This document shows, piece after piece, positions 33,475-44,755 of a stretch of DNA of 64,000 bases (positions are counted from its first letter, which is position 1; each line of letters begins with the position of its first letter). Source of the stretch: Omphiscola glabra (lineage: Eukaryota > Mollusca > Gastropoda > Lymnaeidae); contig OZ024794.1 of assembly GCA_964017045.1 (NCBI GenBank), forward strand, positions 8,257,099 to 8,321,098, given 5' to 3'. A program made the position numbers and the translations under genes. The notes beneath the pieces were generated by a model. It worked only from the letters and a program-made list of their open reading frames with translations. It was not told the origin of the DNA and ran no database searches.

Positions 33475-33738
33475 TCCACTCATCACCATTGCAGCCTTCA
33501 AAACTGCACTCAAAACACATCTCTTTAAACCCTACTATCCTGACTGATTGCCCCGCTCTAGCCGATAAACGATGGTTGTAGAATGGTTGGAGTGAATATA
33601 CATATGTTTTGTTTTATTTAATTAATGTATGTTCATTTTTAAGTTCAAGATTATGTTTGTTAAATTGTATGCATAGCGTGGTGAGCGAAGCCCTAGGCTG
33701 GGGTACCACGCTATATAAAACTACTGCTAATAATAATA
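33475..33738 (+). pseudogene. CR1/L2-like LINE tail with TAA end
   Basis: The plus strand encodes FKTALKTHLFKPYYPD and a stop near 33550. About 190 bp of 3' untranslated sequence then end in ctgctaataataat. KTHLFxxYY near the stop is typical of CR1/L2-type C-termini. The segment abuts the minus-strand RTE fragment head to head. Confidence 0.7.
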
Positions 33739-33756
33739 TTTCAGAAAGCCGTTTGC

Positions 33757-33823
33757 GTCATACGTTGTTTGTGTCATAAGTTGTTTGTTTCATGAGTTGT
33801 TTGTGTCATATGTTGTTTGTCAG
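33757..33823. repeat. 16-bp tandem repeat, 4 copies
   Basis: The unit is gtcataagttgtttgt with changes at the sixth to eighth base. Confidence 0.9.
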
Positions 33824-33937
33824 TGCCTAAGATTTAATAAGTAACGTTTAATTCAGTCATAAGTACTGCTGAAATATTACATTTTTTAAAGACATTATAG
33901 ACGCCTCAGGCAAGCATTGAATACATGATAGGGTTGA

Positions 33938-34070
33938 CTTGTCCAAAACTTGACCTAGACGTGTCCAAAACTTGACCAAAACGTGTCCAAAACTTGACCA
34001 AGACGTGTCCAAAATTGGACCAAGACGTGTTCAAAACTTGACCAAGACTTGTCCAAAACTTGACCAAGAC
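33938..34070. repeat. 22-bp minisatellite, about 6 copies
   Basis: The unit is gtgtccaaaacttgaccaag plus ac, mildly diverged. Confidence 0.9.
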
Positions 34071-35155
34071 TCGACCATTTGTGTTTTAAAAACTTAGCAC
34101 AGCGGCCCATTAAGCCTACTCAAAACAGCCTAACTGGTGGTGAATCGCGACTTTTCAAAGCAATTTATGAATTTGACGAATAAGTCAATGTGCAGCACAG
34201 TCTAAATTTAATTCATGACACAATAACAGTGCCGGGACACGGGAAAAAAAAGGGGGGGGGCGCTTTTGATCTCAACAACTAGACATGACCTAAAATTAAA
34301 CCTTATTTTCCTCTTGCACCCTAAAACCCACCCCTAACCCCCCATCCGGCCCCACCCTTACATCTTGTTTACCAAGAACAAGAATTGATAGGGGCCGATC
34401 CAGAAAAGATGTGTGCACCAGAGGGCTATCAAATCTACGTGACGTGTACAGGGTTAATGGCCAGTGCCAGGCGCCTAGTGTTGGCGGTAAGATCCTTCTC
34501 TTTCCGTGTACAGATTGAATAAAGATCGGCCACATGCTGAGCTACGATTTATTGAGGATAAAATTTTATCGCATTTAAAAAAAAAGTATAACCTCCCTGA
34601 CAGACGGCTCCGGAGCCATTTAGTCAAAGTCGATCCTTTCTGGTCCCATCTGACAATTTACTCATAGGCAATGATGAAATCTAAAAATGTCCGGATATTT
34701 AATTTTCTGACGTCATCAAAGTTGTAGCTAGAGTTGTAAAGTATCCCCAACTCTGAAAATAAGTAAAGAAGTGAATAACGTATCAAATAAAAAAACATAT
34801 TGTAGTTAAAGATATAATATCTCCTAAAACCATTCTGTAAGAAAATATACATTTTTTTTTGCTTTAAGATATCCACAGATTTTTCTAGGGTTACATTGAG
34901 TTTCTTTTCAAAAAAATGTGTGTCTGTTTATGGGTATTTTGAAAGCGTGTTACAGTTGACATAAACTTGGACACCCCAGACAATCTTGGGTATCGGATAT
35001 TTATGTTGTTACTAATGACAATCAATTATCTTCGATAAACAAAAACTGCAGGTGATCTGGGGTCAGTGAGTAAATGACACCCACAGCTGTCTGATTTGCT
35101 CATATTAGGAGATGGGATTGAAATCAGGAACGACGGCTGTCTCCAACATCAAAGC
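34071..35155. other. Unique non-coding sequence
   Basis: Contains an A8/G9 junction near 34245-34260. Small open frames (79 and 72 aa on the minus strand) have no recognised family. Confidence 0.4.
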
Positions 35156-35157
35156 GA

Positions 35158-35650
35158 CGTAGTGGAGCCTCAGGTATGTTTGTCTTTAACATTATAACCA
35201 CACAGTAGAGCAACAGGTATAATGTTGTCTCTAACATTATAGTCACGCAGTGGAGCACCAGGTATACTGTTGGCTCTAACATTATAGTCACGCAGTGGAG
35301 CACCAGGTATACTGTTGTCTCTAACAGTATAGTCACGCAGTGGAGCACCAGGTATACTGTTGGCTCTAACATTAGAGCCACACAGTAGAGCACCAGGTAT
35401 AACGCTGTCTCTAACTTTATAGCCACACAGTAGAGCACCAGGTATAATGTTTGTCTTTAACATTATAACCACACAGTAGAGCATCAGGTATAATGTTTGT
35501 CTTTAACATTATAGCCACACAGTAGAGCACCAGGTACGATGCTATCTCTAACATTATCGCCACACAGAAGAGCACCAGGTATAATGTTTGTCGCTAACAT
35601 TATAACAACACAGTAGAGAATCAGGTACGATGTCGTCTCTAACATTATAA
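35158..35650. repeat. 45-bp minisatellite, about 11 copies
   Basis: The unit contains ctctaacattatagtcacgc, agtggagcaccaggtat and a short variable segment. Confidence 0.9.
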
Positions 35651-35789
35651 ATGGAGAAATACTTTTTTTTGTTCACGGAAAGCTTAGTCATTTCATAAGA
35701 ATAGATATCTGCCGCTTTTTAGAATGAAATACGAAATCGATTTTCTTTCCATGTGTATTCTGATACAGATATCGATGAAAATAATTGCG

Positions 35790-36590
35790 TGATTGCAGAT
35801 CGCATTATCGCTGACTGGTCACTGGTAATAATAGCTTACCAAAATGAAGTAGAAGCACAACTAGAAGCATCACAGGAGGAAATAAACAAGGACAACATCA
35901 TTATGGGCGGTGGATAGGATAAAAAATGCTATGAAAAGGTCAGCAGAAAAAATTAGTAGGATTCCAGCAAATTTATAAGTAGAGTAGGCTGGTTTGATAA
36001 TGAATGCAGAGAGAAATTTCGAAGAAAGGAACAAGGCACGAATGGTCATAATACAAAAGAAAAACAAAAGGACAGGGCAAACATGCAAGAAAGTCAGAGG
36101 GAAAGTCACACACATGTGTAGAAAGAAAAAGGGGAAATCGGGAAAAGCTAAACTAAATGGAATCGAAGACTTATCAAGAGCATCAGATGAATGTACATGA
36201 AGATAAAAGATGAAAAGAATGGATAGCAAGCCAGACCACAAATGTGTGACAGTCAGGATGGAGAAATAATTACGGAAAATAGTAAAGTACTGGAGAGGTG
36301 AGCTGAATATTTTGAGGGCATACTAAATGCAGACAATAGGCAAGATGAAGATTATCAATTACCACGTGGAGGAAATACCCTTTATTAGACGCCACAACTC
36401 TGAAAGAAATTACAGAAATAATCAATTTTATGACCAACCACGAAACCTCTGGAGAAGACCTCATCACAGCAGAACTTTATTAAATATGGAGGAAGATAAA
36501 TGCTCACTCAGACACATAAACTTATTACTAAAATTAACAGAATGGGTAACAGCACTAATAACCCATATTTACAAGAAATGTTCCGTGTAT
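35790..36590 (+). pseudogene. RTE-like LINE fragment, pre-RT and N-terminal RT region
   Basis: Plus-strand pieces in changing frames read GWFDNECREKFRRK (about 35985), QDGEIITENSKVLER, a stop, AEYFEGILN (about 36295) and SGEDLITAEL (about 36455). This order matches RTE-type proteins, where WFDxEC and RWxEYFExLLN precede the GxDxIxAEL start of the reverse transcriptase. In-frame stops and frameshifts are numerous. The catalytic core is absent. Confidence 0.75.
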
Positions 36591-36689
36591 AGTCTATATC
36601 AGGTTCCCATGTTATTGGCAGAAATAAAAAAGGGTAGACATAAAGAATGCCAAAATGACAGAGGAGTGAAGAGGGTGCACAACCAAATC

Positions 36690-36860
36690 CCCAGAGGAAA
36701 CAGCTCAAAGGCAGGCCTGGGTTTAGATGGATGATGTGGAAAAGATCTACGGCAGCTTGTAATCCAAGCAAGGAAATGCAAGTGATTAGTTAGGTCTGAG
36801 TGGAAGGAAGTGGTGAGGCAAGCCAAAGTACTACAGGGGCTGTAGTGCCACAGGGATTGA
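36690..36860 (+). pseudogene. RTE-like LINE C-terminal end
   Basis: Across two frames it reads GFRWM, then DDVEK, then EWKEVVRQAKVLQGL and a stop followed by CHRD. This is the usual C-terminal end of RTE-type proteins (RPRxRWxDDVxxDL...WRxVVRQAK). It follows the N-terminal fragment after a large internal deletion and leads directly into the 69-bp array. Confidence 0.75.
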
Positions 36861-37700
36861 TGGATGGACTGAGTGGAAGGAAGTGGTGAGGCAGGCCAAA
36901 GTCCTACGGGGGCTGTAGTGCCACAGGGATTGATGGATGGACTGAGTGGAAGGATGTGGTGAGGCAGGTTAAAGCCCTACATGGGTTGTAGTGCCACAGG
37001 AATAGATGGTCTGAGTGGAAGGAAGTGGTGATGCAGGTTAAAGCCCTACATGGGTTGTAGTGCCACAGGAATAGATGGTCTGATTGGAAGGAAGTGGTGA
37101 GGCAGGGAAAAGCCCGACATGGGCTGTTGTGCCACAGGAATAGATGGTCTGAGTGGAAGGAAGTGGTGAAGCAGATTAAAGTCCTACATGGGCTGTAGTG
37201 CCACAGGAATAGATGGTCTGAGTGGAAGGAAGTGGTGAGGCAGGCCAAAGCCCCACATAGGCTGTAGTGCCACAGGAATAGATGGTTTGAGTGGAAGGAA
37301 GTGGTGAGGCAGGCCAAAGCCCCACATAGGCTGTAGTGCCACAGGAATAGATGGTCTGAGTGGAAGGAAGTGGTGAGAAAGGCCAAAGCCCCACATAGGC
37401 TGTAGTGCCACAGGAATAGATGGGTGAGTGGAAGGAAGTGGTGAGAAAGGCCAAAGCCCCACATAGGCTGTAGTGCAACAGGAATAGATGGTCTGAGTGG
37501 AAGGAAGTGGTGAGAAAGGCCAAAGCCCCACATAGGCTGTAGTGCCTCAGGAATAGATGGTCTGAGTGGAAGGAAGTGGTGAGAAAGGCCAAAGCCCCAC
37601 ATAGGCTGTAGTGCCACAGGAATAGATGGTCTGAGTGGAAGGAAGTGGTGAGAAAGGCCAAAGCCCCACATAGGCTGTAGTGCCACAGGAATAGATGGAT
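36797..37700 (+). repeat. 69-bp minisatellite derived from the RTE C-terminal end, about 13 copies
   Basis: Each unit contains ctgagtggaaggaagtggtg, aggcaggccaaagccc, a nine-base variable segment and ctgtagtgccacaggaatag. The unit encodes EWKEVVRQAK followed by the stop and CHRN context, matching the LINE end at 36790-36850. Later units change gaggcagg to gagaaagg and the LQGL codons to cacatag. Confidence 0.95.
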
Positions 37701-37885
37701 GGTAAATGGTAATAAACATACGTTAGCTGGAGATTGCGTTCAAACGTAACGACGTCAATCTGCCTTACTGTGCTGTACTAACTGCATTTTATATTAACGT
37801 TGAGTTTAGTATATTAGCATATGTTTTTTTTATAACGCCTCATTTTTGTTAAAAAACTAGCGAGTATCCGGCATGCTTTGCAATG

Positions 37886-38040
37886 TCACTCGAATAAAGA
37901 AAACGTTTGTGTTTTAATTACTTTCTTTTGAAGTAATTTTATATAGACAATAAATTCTTTTTCTTTTCCGTCTGGTTCGTACACGAATAAATTAGAAGGT
38001 TTTTTGACGCTTGAGCAGGCCACATAGAGCACGGATTTTT
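37886..38040 (-). pseudogene. Helitron Pif1-like helicase C-terminal fragment
   Basis: The minus strand reads LYVACSSVKKPSNLFVY, then EPDGKEKEFIVY and a stop. LYVACSRV...LFVYxPxGKxxNIVY is the conserved end of the helicase domain of animal Helitrons, which move by rolling-circle replication. Only about 50 codons remain, with no Rep domain. A CTAG lies about 25 bp past the stop on the minus strand, but no clear terminal hairpin is seen. Confidence 0.7.
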
Positions 38041-38119
38041 TTAAATTTAGTCCACACACTAATTGATCAACTCATGCATAGCTTTGTTTGAAATTATATT
38101 TATAAAAAAAACAACTAAT

Positions 38120-38360
38120 TTAGCCCCCCCCCCCCCCCCCCCCGGCCCAAAACAGAATATTTTGAAATGGTTGTACTAATTCAGATACTTTTTTGGGCGT
38201 GCCTACAACAGCTCACCAATGTTTTATCGCAATCGCATAGATGGTATAGGAGCGCATACGGAAATTATATTTAAATAGCTCATATTTGGAAAAAAAAACG
38301 AATTGAGGGCTCCGGGCCCAAAACGGAATATTGTAAAATGTTTGTGATCATTCAGAAAAC
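38120..38360. repeat. Diverged duplication of a gcccaaaac-rgaatatt segment
   Basis: gcccaaaacagaatattttg at about 38145 and gcccaaaacggaatattgta at about 38318 are followed by similar sequence (aaatgg/tttgt, attcaga). They are about 174 bp apart. A run of about 20 C precedes the first. Confidence 0.6.
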
Positions 38361-38423
38361 TTTCAAACGTGTGGAAAACAATTCACAAAAGTTTCATTGC
38401 TATTGTATTGATGGTACAAGAGA

Positions 38424-38780
38424 ACATACAAATATACATACATTCATACATACATACATACAAAGATAATACATACATACATACACAGACACATACACAC
38501 ACACATACACACATACATACACACATACATACATACATACATACATACATACATACATACATACATACATACATACATACGTACATACATTCATACATAC
38601 GTACATACATACCTACGTACGTACATACATACATACACACATACACACATATATACATACATACATGCATACATACATACATACATACATACATACATAC
38701 ATACATACATACATACACACATACATACATACATACATACATACATACATTCATACATACATACATTCATACATACATAA
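38424..38780. repeat. (CATA)n microsatellite
   Basis: About 350 bp of tetranucleotide CATA with caca, cgta and catt interruptions. All frames are open on both strands for this reason. Confidence 0.97.
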
Positions 38781-38830
38781 ATTTAAAGAAAGAGAGACTT
38801 GTTGAGTGAGAATCGAATTTTTCTAACTGC

Positions 38831-41800
38831 ATTGGTCGTCTTCATTTCTTAGAAACCTCATTCTCTAAGTCATTGGTCGTCTTCATTTCTTAGAAACCTC
38901 ATTCTCTAAGTCATTGGTCGTCCTCATTTCTTAGAAACCTCATTCTCTAAGTCATTGGTCGTCCTCATTTCTTAGAAACCTCATTCTCTAAGTCATTGGT
39001 CGTCTTCATTTCTTAGAAACCTCATTCTCTAAGTCATTGGTCGTCTTCATTTCTTAGAAACCTCATTCTCTAAGTCATTGGTCGTCCTCATTTCTTAGAA
39101 ACCTCATTCTCTAAGTCATTGGTCGTCTTCATTTCTTAGAAACCTCATTCTCTAAGTCATTGGTCGTCTTCATTTCTTAGAAACCTCATTCTCTAAGTCA
39201 TTGGTCGCCTTCATTTCTTAGAAACCTCATTCTCTAAGTCATTGGTCGTCTTCATTTCTTAGAAACCTCATTCTCTAAGTCATTGGTCGTCTTCATTTCT
39301 TAGAAACCTCATTCTCTAAGTCATTGGTCGTCTTCATTTCTTAGAAACCTCATTCTCTAAGTCATTGGTCGTCTTCATTTCTTAGAAACCTCATTCTCTA
39401 AGTCATTGGTCGTCTTCATTTCTTAGAAACCTCATTCTCTAAGTCATTGGTCGTCTTCATTTCTTAGAAACCTCATTCTCTAAGTCATTGGTCGTCTTCA
39501 TTTCTTAGAAACCTCATTCTCTAAGTCATTGGTCGTCTTCATTTCTTAGAAACCTCATTCTCTAAGTCATTGGTCGTCTTCATTTCTTAGAAACCTCATT
39601 CTCTAAGTCATTGGTCGTCCTCATTTCTTAGAAACCTCATTCTCTAAGTCATTGGTCGTCCTCATTTCTTAGAAACCTCATTCTCTAAGTCATTGGTCGT
39701 CTTCATTTCCTATAAACCTCATTCTCTAAGTCATTGGTCGTCTTCATTTCTTAGAAACCTCATTCTCTAAGTCATTGGTCGTCCTCATTTCTTAGAAACC
39801 TCATTCTCTAAGTCATTGGTCGTCTTCATTTCTTAGAAACCTCATTCTCTAAGTCATTGGTCGTCCTCATTTCTTAGAAACCTCATTCTCTAAGTCATTG
39901 GTCGTCCTCATTTCTTAGAAACCTCATTCTCTAAGTCATTGGTCGTCCTCATTTCTTAGAAACCTCATTCTCTAAGTCATTGGTCGTCTTCATTTCTTAG
40001 AAACCTCATTCTCTAAGTCATTGGTCGTCTTCATTTCTTAGAAACCTCATTCTCTAAGTCATTGGTCGTCTTCATTTCTTAGAAACCTCATTCTCTAAGT
40101 CATTGGTCGTCCTCATTTCTTAGAAACCTCATTCTCTAAGTCATTGGTCGTCCTCATTTCTTAGAAACCTCATTCTCTAAGTCATTGGTCGTCTTCATTT
40201 CTTAGAAACCTCATTCTCTAAGTCATTGGTCGTCTTCATTTCTTAGAAACCTCATTCTCTAAGTCATTGGTCGTCTTCATTTCTTAGAAACCTCATTCTC
40301 TAAGTCATTGGTCGTCTTCATTTCTTAGAAACCTCATTCTCTAAGTCATTGGTCGTCCTCATTTCTTAGAAACCTCATTCTCTAAGTCATTGGTCGTCCT
40401 CATTTCTTAGAAACCTCATTCTCTAAGTCATTGGTCATCTTCATTTCTTAGAAACCTCATTCTCTAAGTCATTGGTCGTCCTCATTTCTTAGAAACCTCA
40501 TTCTCTAAGTCATTGGTCGTCTTCATTTCTTAGAAACCTCATTCTCTAAGTCATTGGTCGTCCTCATTTCTTAGAAACCTCATTCTCTAAGTCATTGGTC
40601 GTCCTCATTTCTTAGAAACCTCATTCTCTAAGTCATTGGTCGTCCTCATTTCTTAGAAACCTCATTCTCTAAGTCATTGGTCGTCTTCATTTCTTAGAAA
40701 CCTCATTCTCTAAGTCATTGGTCGTCCTCATTTCTTAGAAACCTCATTCTCTAAGTCATTGGTCGTCCTCATTTCTTAGAAACCTCATTCTCTAAGTCAT
40801 TGGTCGTCTTCATTTCTTAGAAACCTCATTCTCTAAGTCATTGGTCGTCTTCATTTCTTAGAAACCTCATTCTCTAAGTCATTGGTCGTCTTCATTTCTT
40901 AGAAACCTCATTCTCTAAGTCATTGGTCGTCCTCATTTCTTAGAAACCTCATTCTCTAAGTCATTGGTCGTCTTCATTTCTTAGAAACCTCATTCTCTAA
41001 GTCATTGGTCGTCTTCATTTCTTAGAAACCTCATTCTCTAAGTCATTGGTCGTCTTCATTTCTTAGAAACCTCATTCTCTAAGTCATTGGTCGTCTTCAT
41101 TTCTTAGAAACCTCATTCTCTAAGTCATTGGTCGTCTTCATTTCTTAGAAACCTCATTCTCTAAGTCATTGGTCGTCTTCATTTCTTAGAAACCTCATTC
41201 TCTAAGTCATTGGTCGTCTTCATTTCTTAGAAACCTCATTCTCTAAGTCATTGGTCGTCCTCATTTCTTAGAAACCTCATTCTCTAAGTCATTGGTCGTC
41301 TTCATTTCTTAGAAACCTCATTCTCTAAGTCATTGGTCGTCCTCATTTCTTAGAAACCTCATTCTCTAAGTCATTGGTCGTCCTCATTTCTTAGAAACCT
41401 CATTCTCTAAGTCATTGGTCGTCTTCATTTCTTAGAAACCTCATTCTCTAAGTCATTGGTCGTCTTCATTTCTTAGAAACCTCATTCTCTAAGTCATTGG
41501 TCGTCTTCATTTCTTAGAAACCTCATTCTCTAAGTCATTGGTCGTCCTCATTTCTTAGAAACCTCATTCTCTAAGTCATTGGTCGTCTTCATTTCTTAGA
41601 AACCTCATTCTCTAAGTCATTGGTCGTCTTCATTTCTTAGAAACCTCATTCTCTAAGTCATTGGTCGTCTTCATTTCTTAGAAACCTCATTCTCTAAGTC
41701 ATTGGTCGTCCTCATTTCTTAGAAACCTCATTCTCTAAGTCATTGGTCGTCCTCATTTCTTAGAAACCTCATTCTCTAAGTCATTGGTCGTCTTCATTTC

Positions 41801-42478
41801 TTAGAAACCTCATTCTCTAAGTCATTGGTCGTCTTCATTTCTTAGAAACCTCATTCTCTAAGTCATTGGTCGTCTTCATTTCTTAGAAACCTCATTCTCT
41901 AAGTCATTGGTCGTCCTCATTTCTTAGAAACATCATTCTCTAAGTCATTGGTCGTCTTCATTTCTTAGAAACCTCATTCTCTAAGTCATTGGTCGTCTTC
42001 ATTTCTTAGAAACCTCATTCTCTAAGTCATTGGTCGTCTTCATTTCTTAGAAACCTCATTCTCTAAGTCATTGGTCGTCTTCATTTCTTAGAAACCTCAT
42101 TCTCTAAGTCATTGGTCGTCTTCATTTCTTAGAAACCTCATTCTCTAAGTCATTGGTCGTCTTCATTTCTTAGAAACCTCATTCTCTAAGTCATTGGTCG
42201 TCCTCATTTCTTAGAAACCTCATTCTCTAAGTCATTGGTCGTCTTCATTTCTTAGAAACCTCATTCTCTAAGTCATTGGTCGTCCTCATTTCTTAGAAAC
42301 CTCATTCTCTAAGTCATTGGTCGTCCTCATTTCTTAGAAACCTCATTCTCTAAGTCATTGGTCGTCTTCATTTCTTAGAAACCTCATTCTCTAAGTCATT
42401 GGTCGTCTTCATTTCTTAGAAACCTCATTCTCTAAGTCATTGGTCGTCTTTATTTCTTAGAAACCTCATTCTCTAACT
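38831..42478. repeat. 41-bp minisatellite, 89 copies, highly homogeneous
   Basis: The unit is attggtcgtcttcatttctt, agaaacctcattctctaagt and c. By direct reading there are 89 units: about 59 carry cgtctt and about 30 carry cgtcct at one site. Only a handful of other changes appear (near 39207, 39708, 40436, 41932 and 42450). Stops in the unit prevent long frames, so its preservation is not due to coding. Confidence 0.97.
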
Positions 42479-43408
42479 TCATTAGACATCAACATGCTCT
42501 GAACTAAATTCTGTAGTGGTAAAACTTATTGATGTGATAAAAAGTTTCAGTTTAATAGAAAAGGGACCCCTCTGTTTCCATATATCTTTATTCAGAAGTT
42601 TCCCTAGGGTATGGGTAGTAAACCAGATAAAAATTGCCTCCTCCGACCAGCGGGTGACCGGCCTTAGCATTTCCAATTTGACAGATGCATTCTGGCTTAT
42701 CCATTCAGTTGTCTTCTCTTGTTTTATTTCCCTATCATGATACCAAGATACAGAAAGACAACCACCTATAAACTATAAAAAGGTAAATTTATATATGTAT
42801 TTATTTTTTTTTATTAAAAGGAAATTTGCGTATAAATGCTTCACAATAATTTTGTCATGCGATAACTGACGAAAATTTTGTTTCTTTGAAATGAGAATTA
42901 GTTTTTGAATTTAATTTTAAGATCTTTAAACCGAGATTGGGCACAAACCTTTTGATTCAATTCCAGCTTTCTGACAAGGATATCTTTACAAACCTCAACA
43001 TTCTGTCCAACCACAGCAGCATGTGCCATCAACAACAATGTGGTGGGAAGGGCCAAACAAAATGGGGGACGCGGTGCTTGAGGCGGACAGAGAAAACAAA
43101 GCAACATTTAAACAGCGATCAACTAATCAAACTATCCAAAACAAGTATCACTTCTAAGATAACCTTCAACGTATCTATCATTAACTCTTTAATAAAATAC
43201 CACTAAAAGTATCATCACACAGCACCATCATGACCACTAACTAACCTTCAGCTGTATAAAGCATTTATCCTTTCACTCCTTAAAGGATACCACTAACACT
43301 ACCATCACACAGCACCAGCACCAGCACGGCCACCAACAGTTCACAAGGCAACCATCAGTTTGTCCACGCTGTTATATGTTGTTGGATCTATTTATAAAGG
43401 AGTCCATG
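42479..43408. other. Unique sequence, possibly with a decayed exon-like frame
   Basis: A 69-aa minus-strand frame at 42898-43107 (MAHAAVVGQNVEVCKDILV within it) has ordinary composition, unlike the repeat-derived frames. I do not recognise it with confidence. A loose duplication of accactaacactaccatcac type lies at 43198-43330. Confidence 0.3.
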
Positions 43409-43488
43409 CAGGGGCGTAGCTAGGGGATGCGGTGTGGGAGGAGGTGTGGGGGCCGCACGGGGAGACACCAACCCTTGCCACGCCACTG
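43409..43488. mobile_element. 80-bp hAT-type MITE (caggggcgtagc family)
   Basis: The ends caggggcgtagc and ccacgccactg are inverted complements with mismatches. The flanks agtccatg (43401-43408) and agtgcatg (43489-43496) agree at 7 of 8, a good hAT-type TSD. Confidence 0.8.
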
Positions 43489-44540
43489 AGTGCATGGACT
43501 ACACCCAAGGCGACATTTTTGGCCTCCTACAAATAAATCGTTGTCGTTTTATTCCTAAGTGTTCAGATAGTCATGTATCTTTCCTATAAAAATGGTGTCA
43601 TAGGAGTTGTATAGTCTAAGAACCATTGTCCTGATCATCAGCCATGATCATACTCAGCACAAATGTCATAGATTTTTTTCCCCGCCCTGCCCCCCCACAA
43701 TTAAATATTAAATAAGTCCCGAATAAATCCTTATTATGACGAAATGCCACGTGCCCAAATCGTCCGTCAATCCGTCTGCACGGCTTAGTCTCCGAGGTCA
43801 GTGCGTGCATCAAATTACCACCGATCGTCTGCTCATCTATTCCGTGACCTGCCAGATGGACGGCATGGATTTTATCCGGCTGTCTTCCCGCCATTCGGGG
43901 AGTTGACTAATCTTCACGCCTGCCTCCCTAAGTGGGCCCCCGCGCTTCGACCGTAATGAGTTGAACCCATTATCTCCCCTCAAACACACGATAGGACTGC
44001 CAAACAATTGATGGAGACATCTAAACAAAAGGGGGATAATATTGTTTTTCAAAACTAGCGGGTTTTTTTTTTTTAAAAACCTTCCTATTGGAGATTTAGA
44101 CAGATTCGTTGAGAAAGTTCGTTACCGTTTCAATGAGAAATCTCTTCATCACCGTCTGCTCTAGCCTACAATACGATGCTCTCAAATAATCATTTATTTC
44201 ATCTTCACAAACAAACATTAGATATAGCGGAAGCAGTTTAAGTAAGGGGGAATCACTTAATTTCTAGACAAGCAACAGTCGTTTAGTTTGGCTAAAGGAA
44301 ATAAAACATTCTTGTATTTATGTTTTTAATTGGGCACGCGACTTGTGACCTTGTGCACTTTCATGTCAGTCTTCTCCGGGTGTCCAGCCACCACAGGCAC
44401 ATGAGTAACGATGGCTTCTCTCACTGCTGACGACTAGACAAATGGTTGAACTTGACAAAAACTGCAATGGATCTGAGCAAAGGCTGCAATGATGTTCATG
44501 AATTTGTTATAAACTGAGTATTCGCCCCCTCTAGAGTTGA
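43489..44540. other. Unique sequence, no recognised gene
   Basis: Overlapping 92- and 71-aa minus-strand frames at 43616-44052 have no recognisable domain. C and T runs are present. Confidence 0.35.
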
Positions 44541-44542
44541 AG

Positions 44543-44755
44543 CATGGCTGTGCTACTGAAGGGCTCACTCTAGTGTTAAAACCGTGTTGTGCTACTGAAG
44601 GGCTCACTCTAGTGTTAAAACCGTGTTGTGCTACTGAAGGGCTCACTCTAGTGTTAAAACCGTGTTGTGCTACTGAAGGGCTCACTCTAGTGTTAAAACC
44701 TTGTTGTGCTACTGAAGGGCTCAATCTAGTGTTAAAACCTTGTTGTGCTACTGAA
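44543..44755. repeat. 39-bp minisatellite, about 5.5 copies
   Basis: The unit is gctactgaagggctcactct, agtgttaaaaccgtgttgt. Open on both strands because 39 is divisible by three. Confidence 0.95.

Noticed and set aside
38383..38809. Tyr/Ile/His-rich and Cys/Met/Tyr-rich frames
   Set aside because: They are readings of the (CATA)n microsatellite.
43616..44052. Two overlapping minus-strand frames of 92 and 71 codons
   Set aside because: No recognisable domain or splice context; length within chance expectation.
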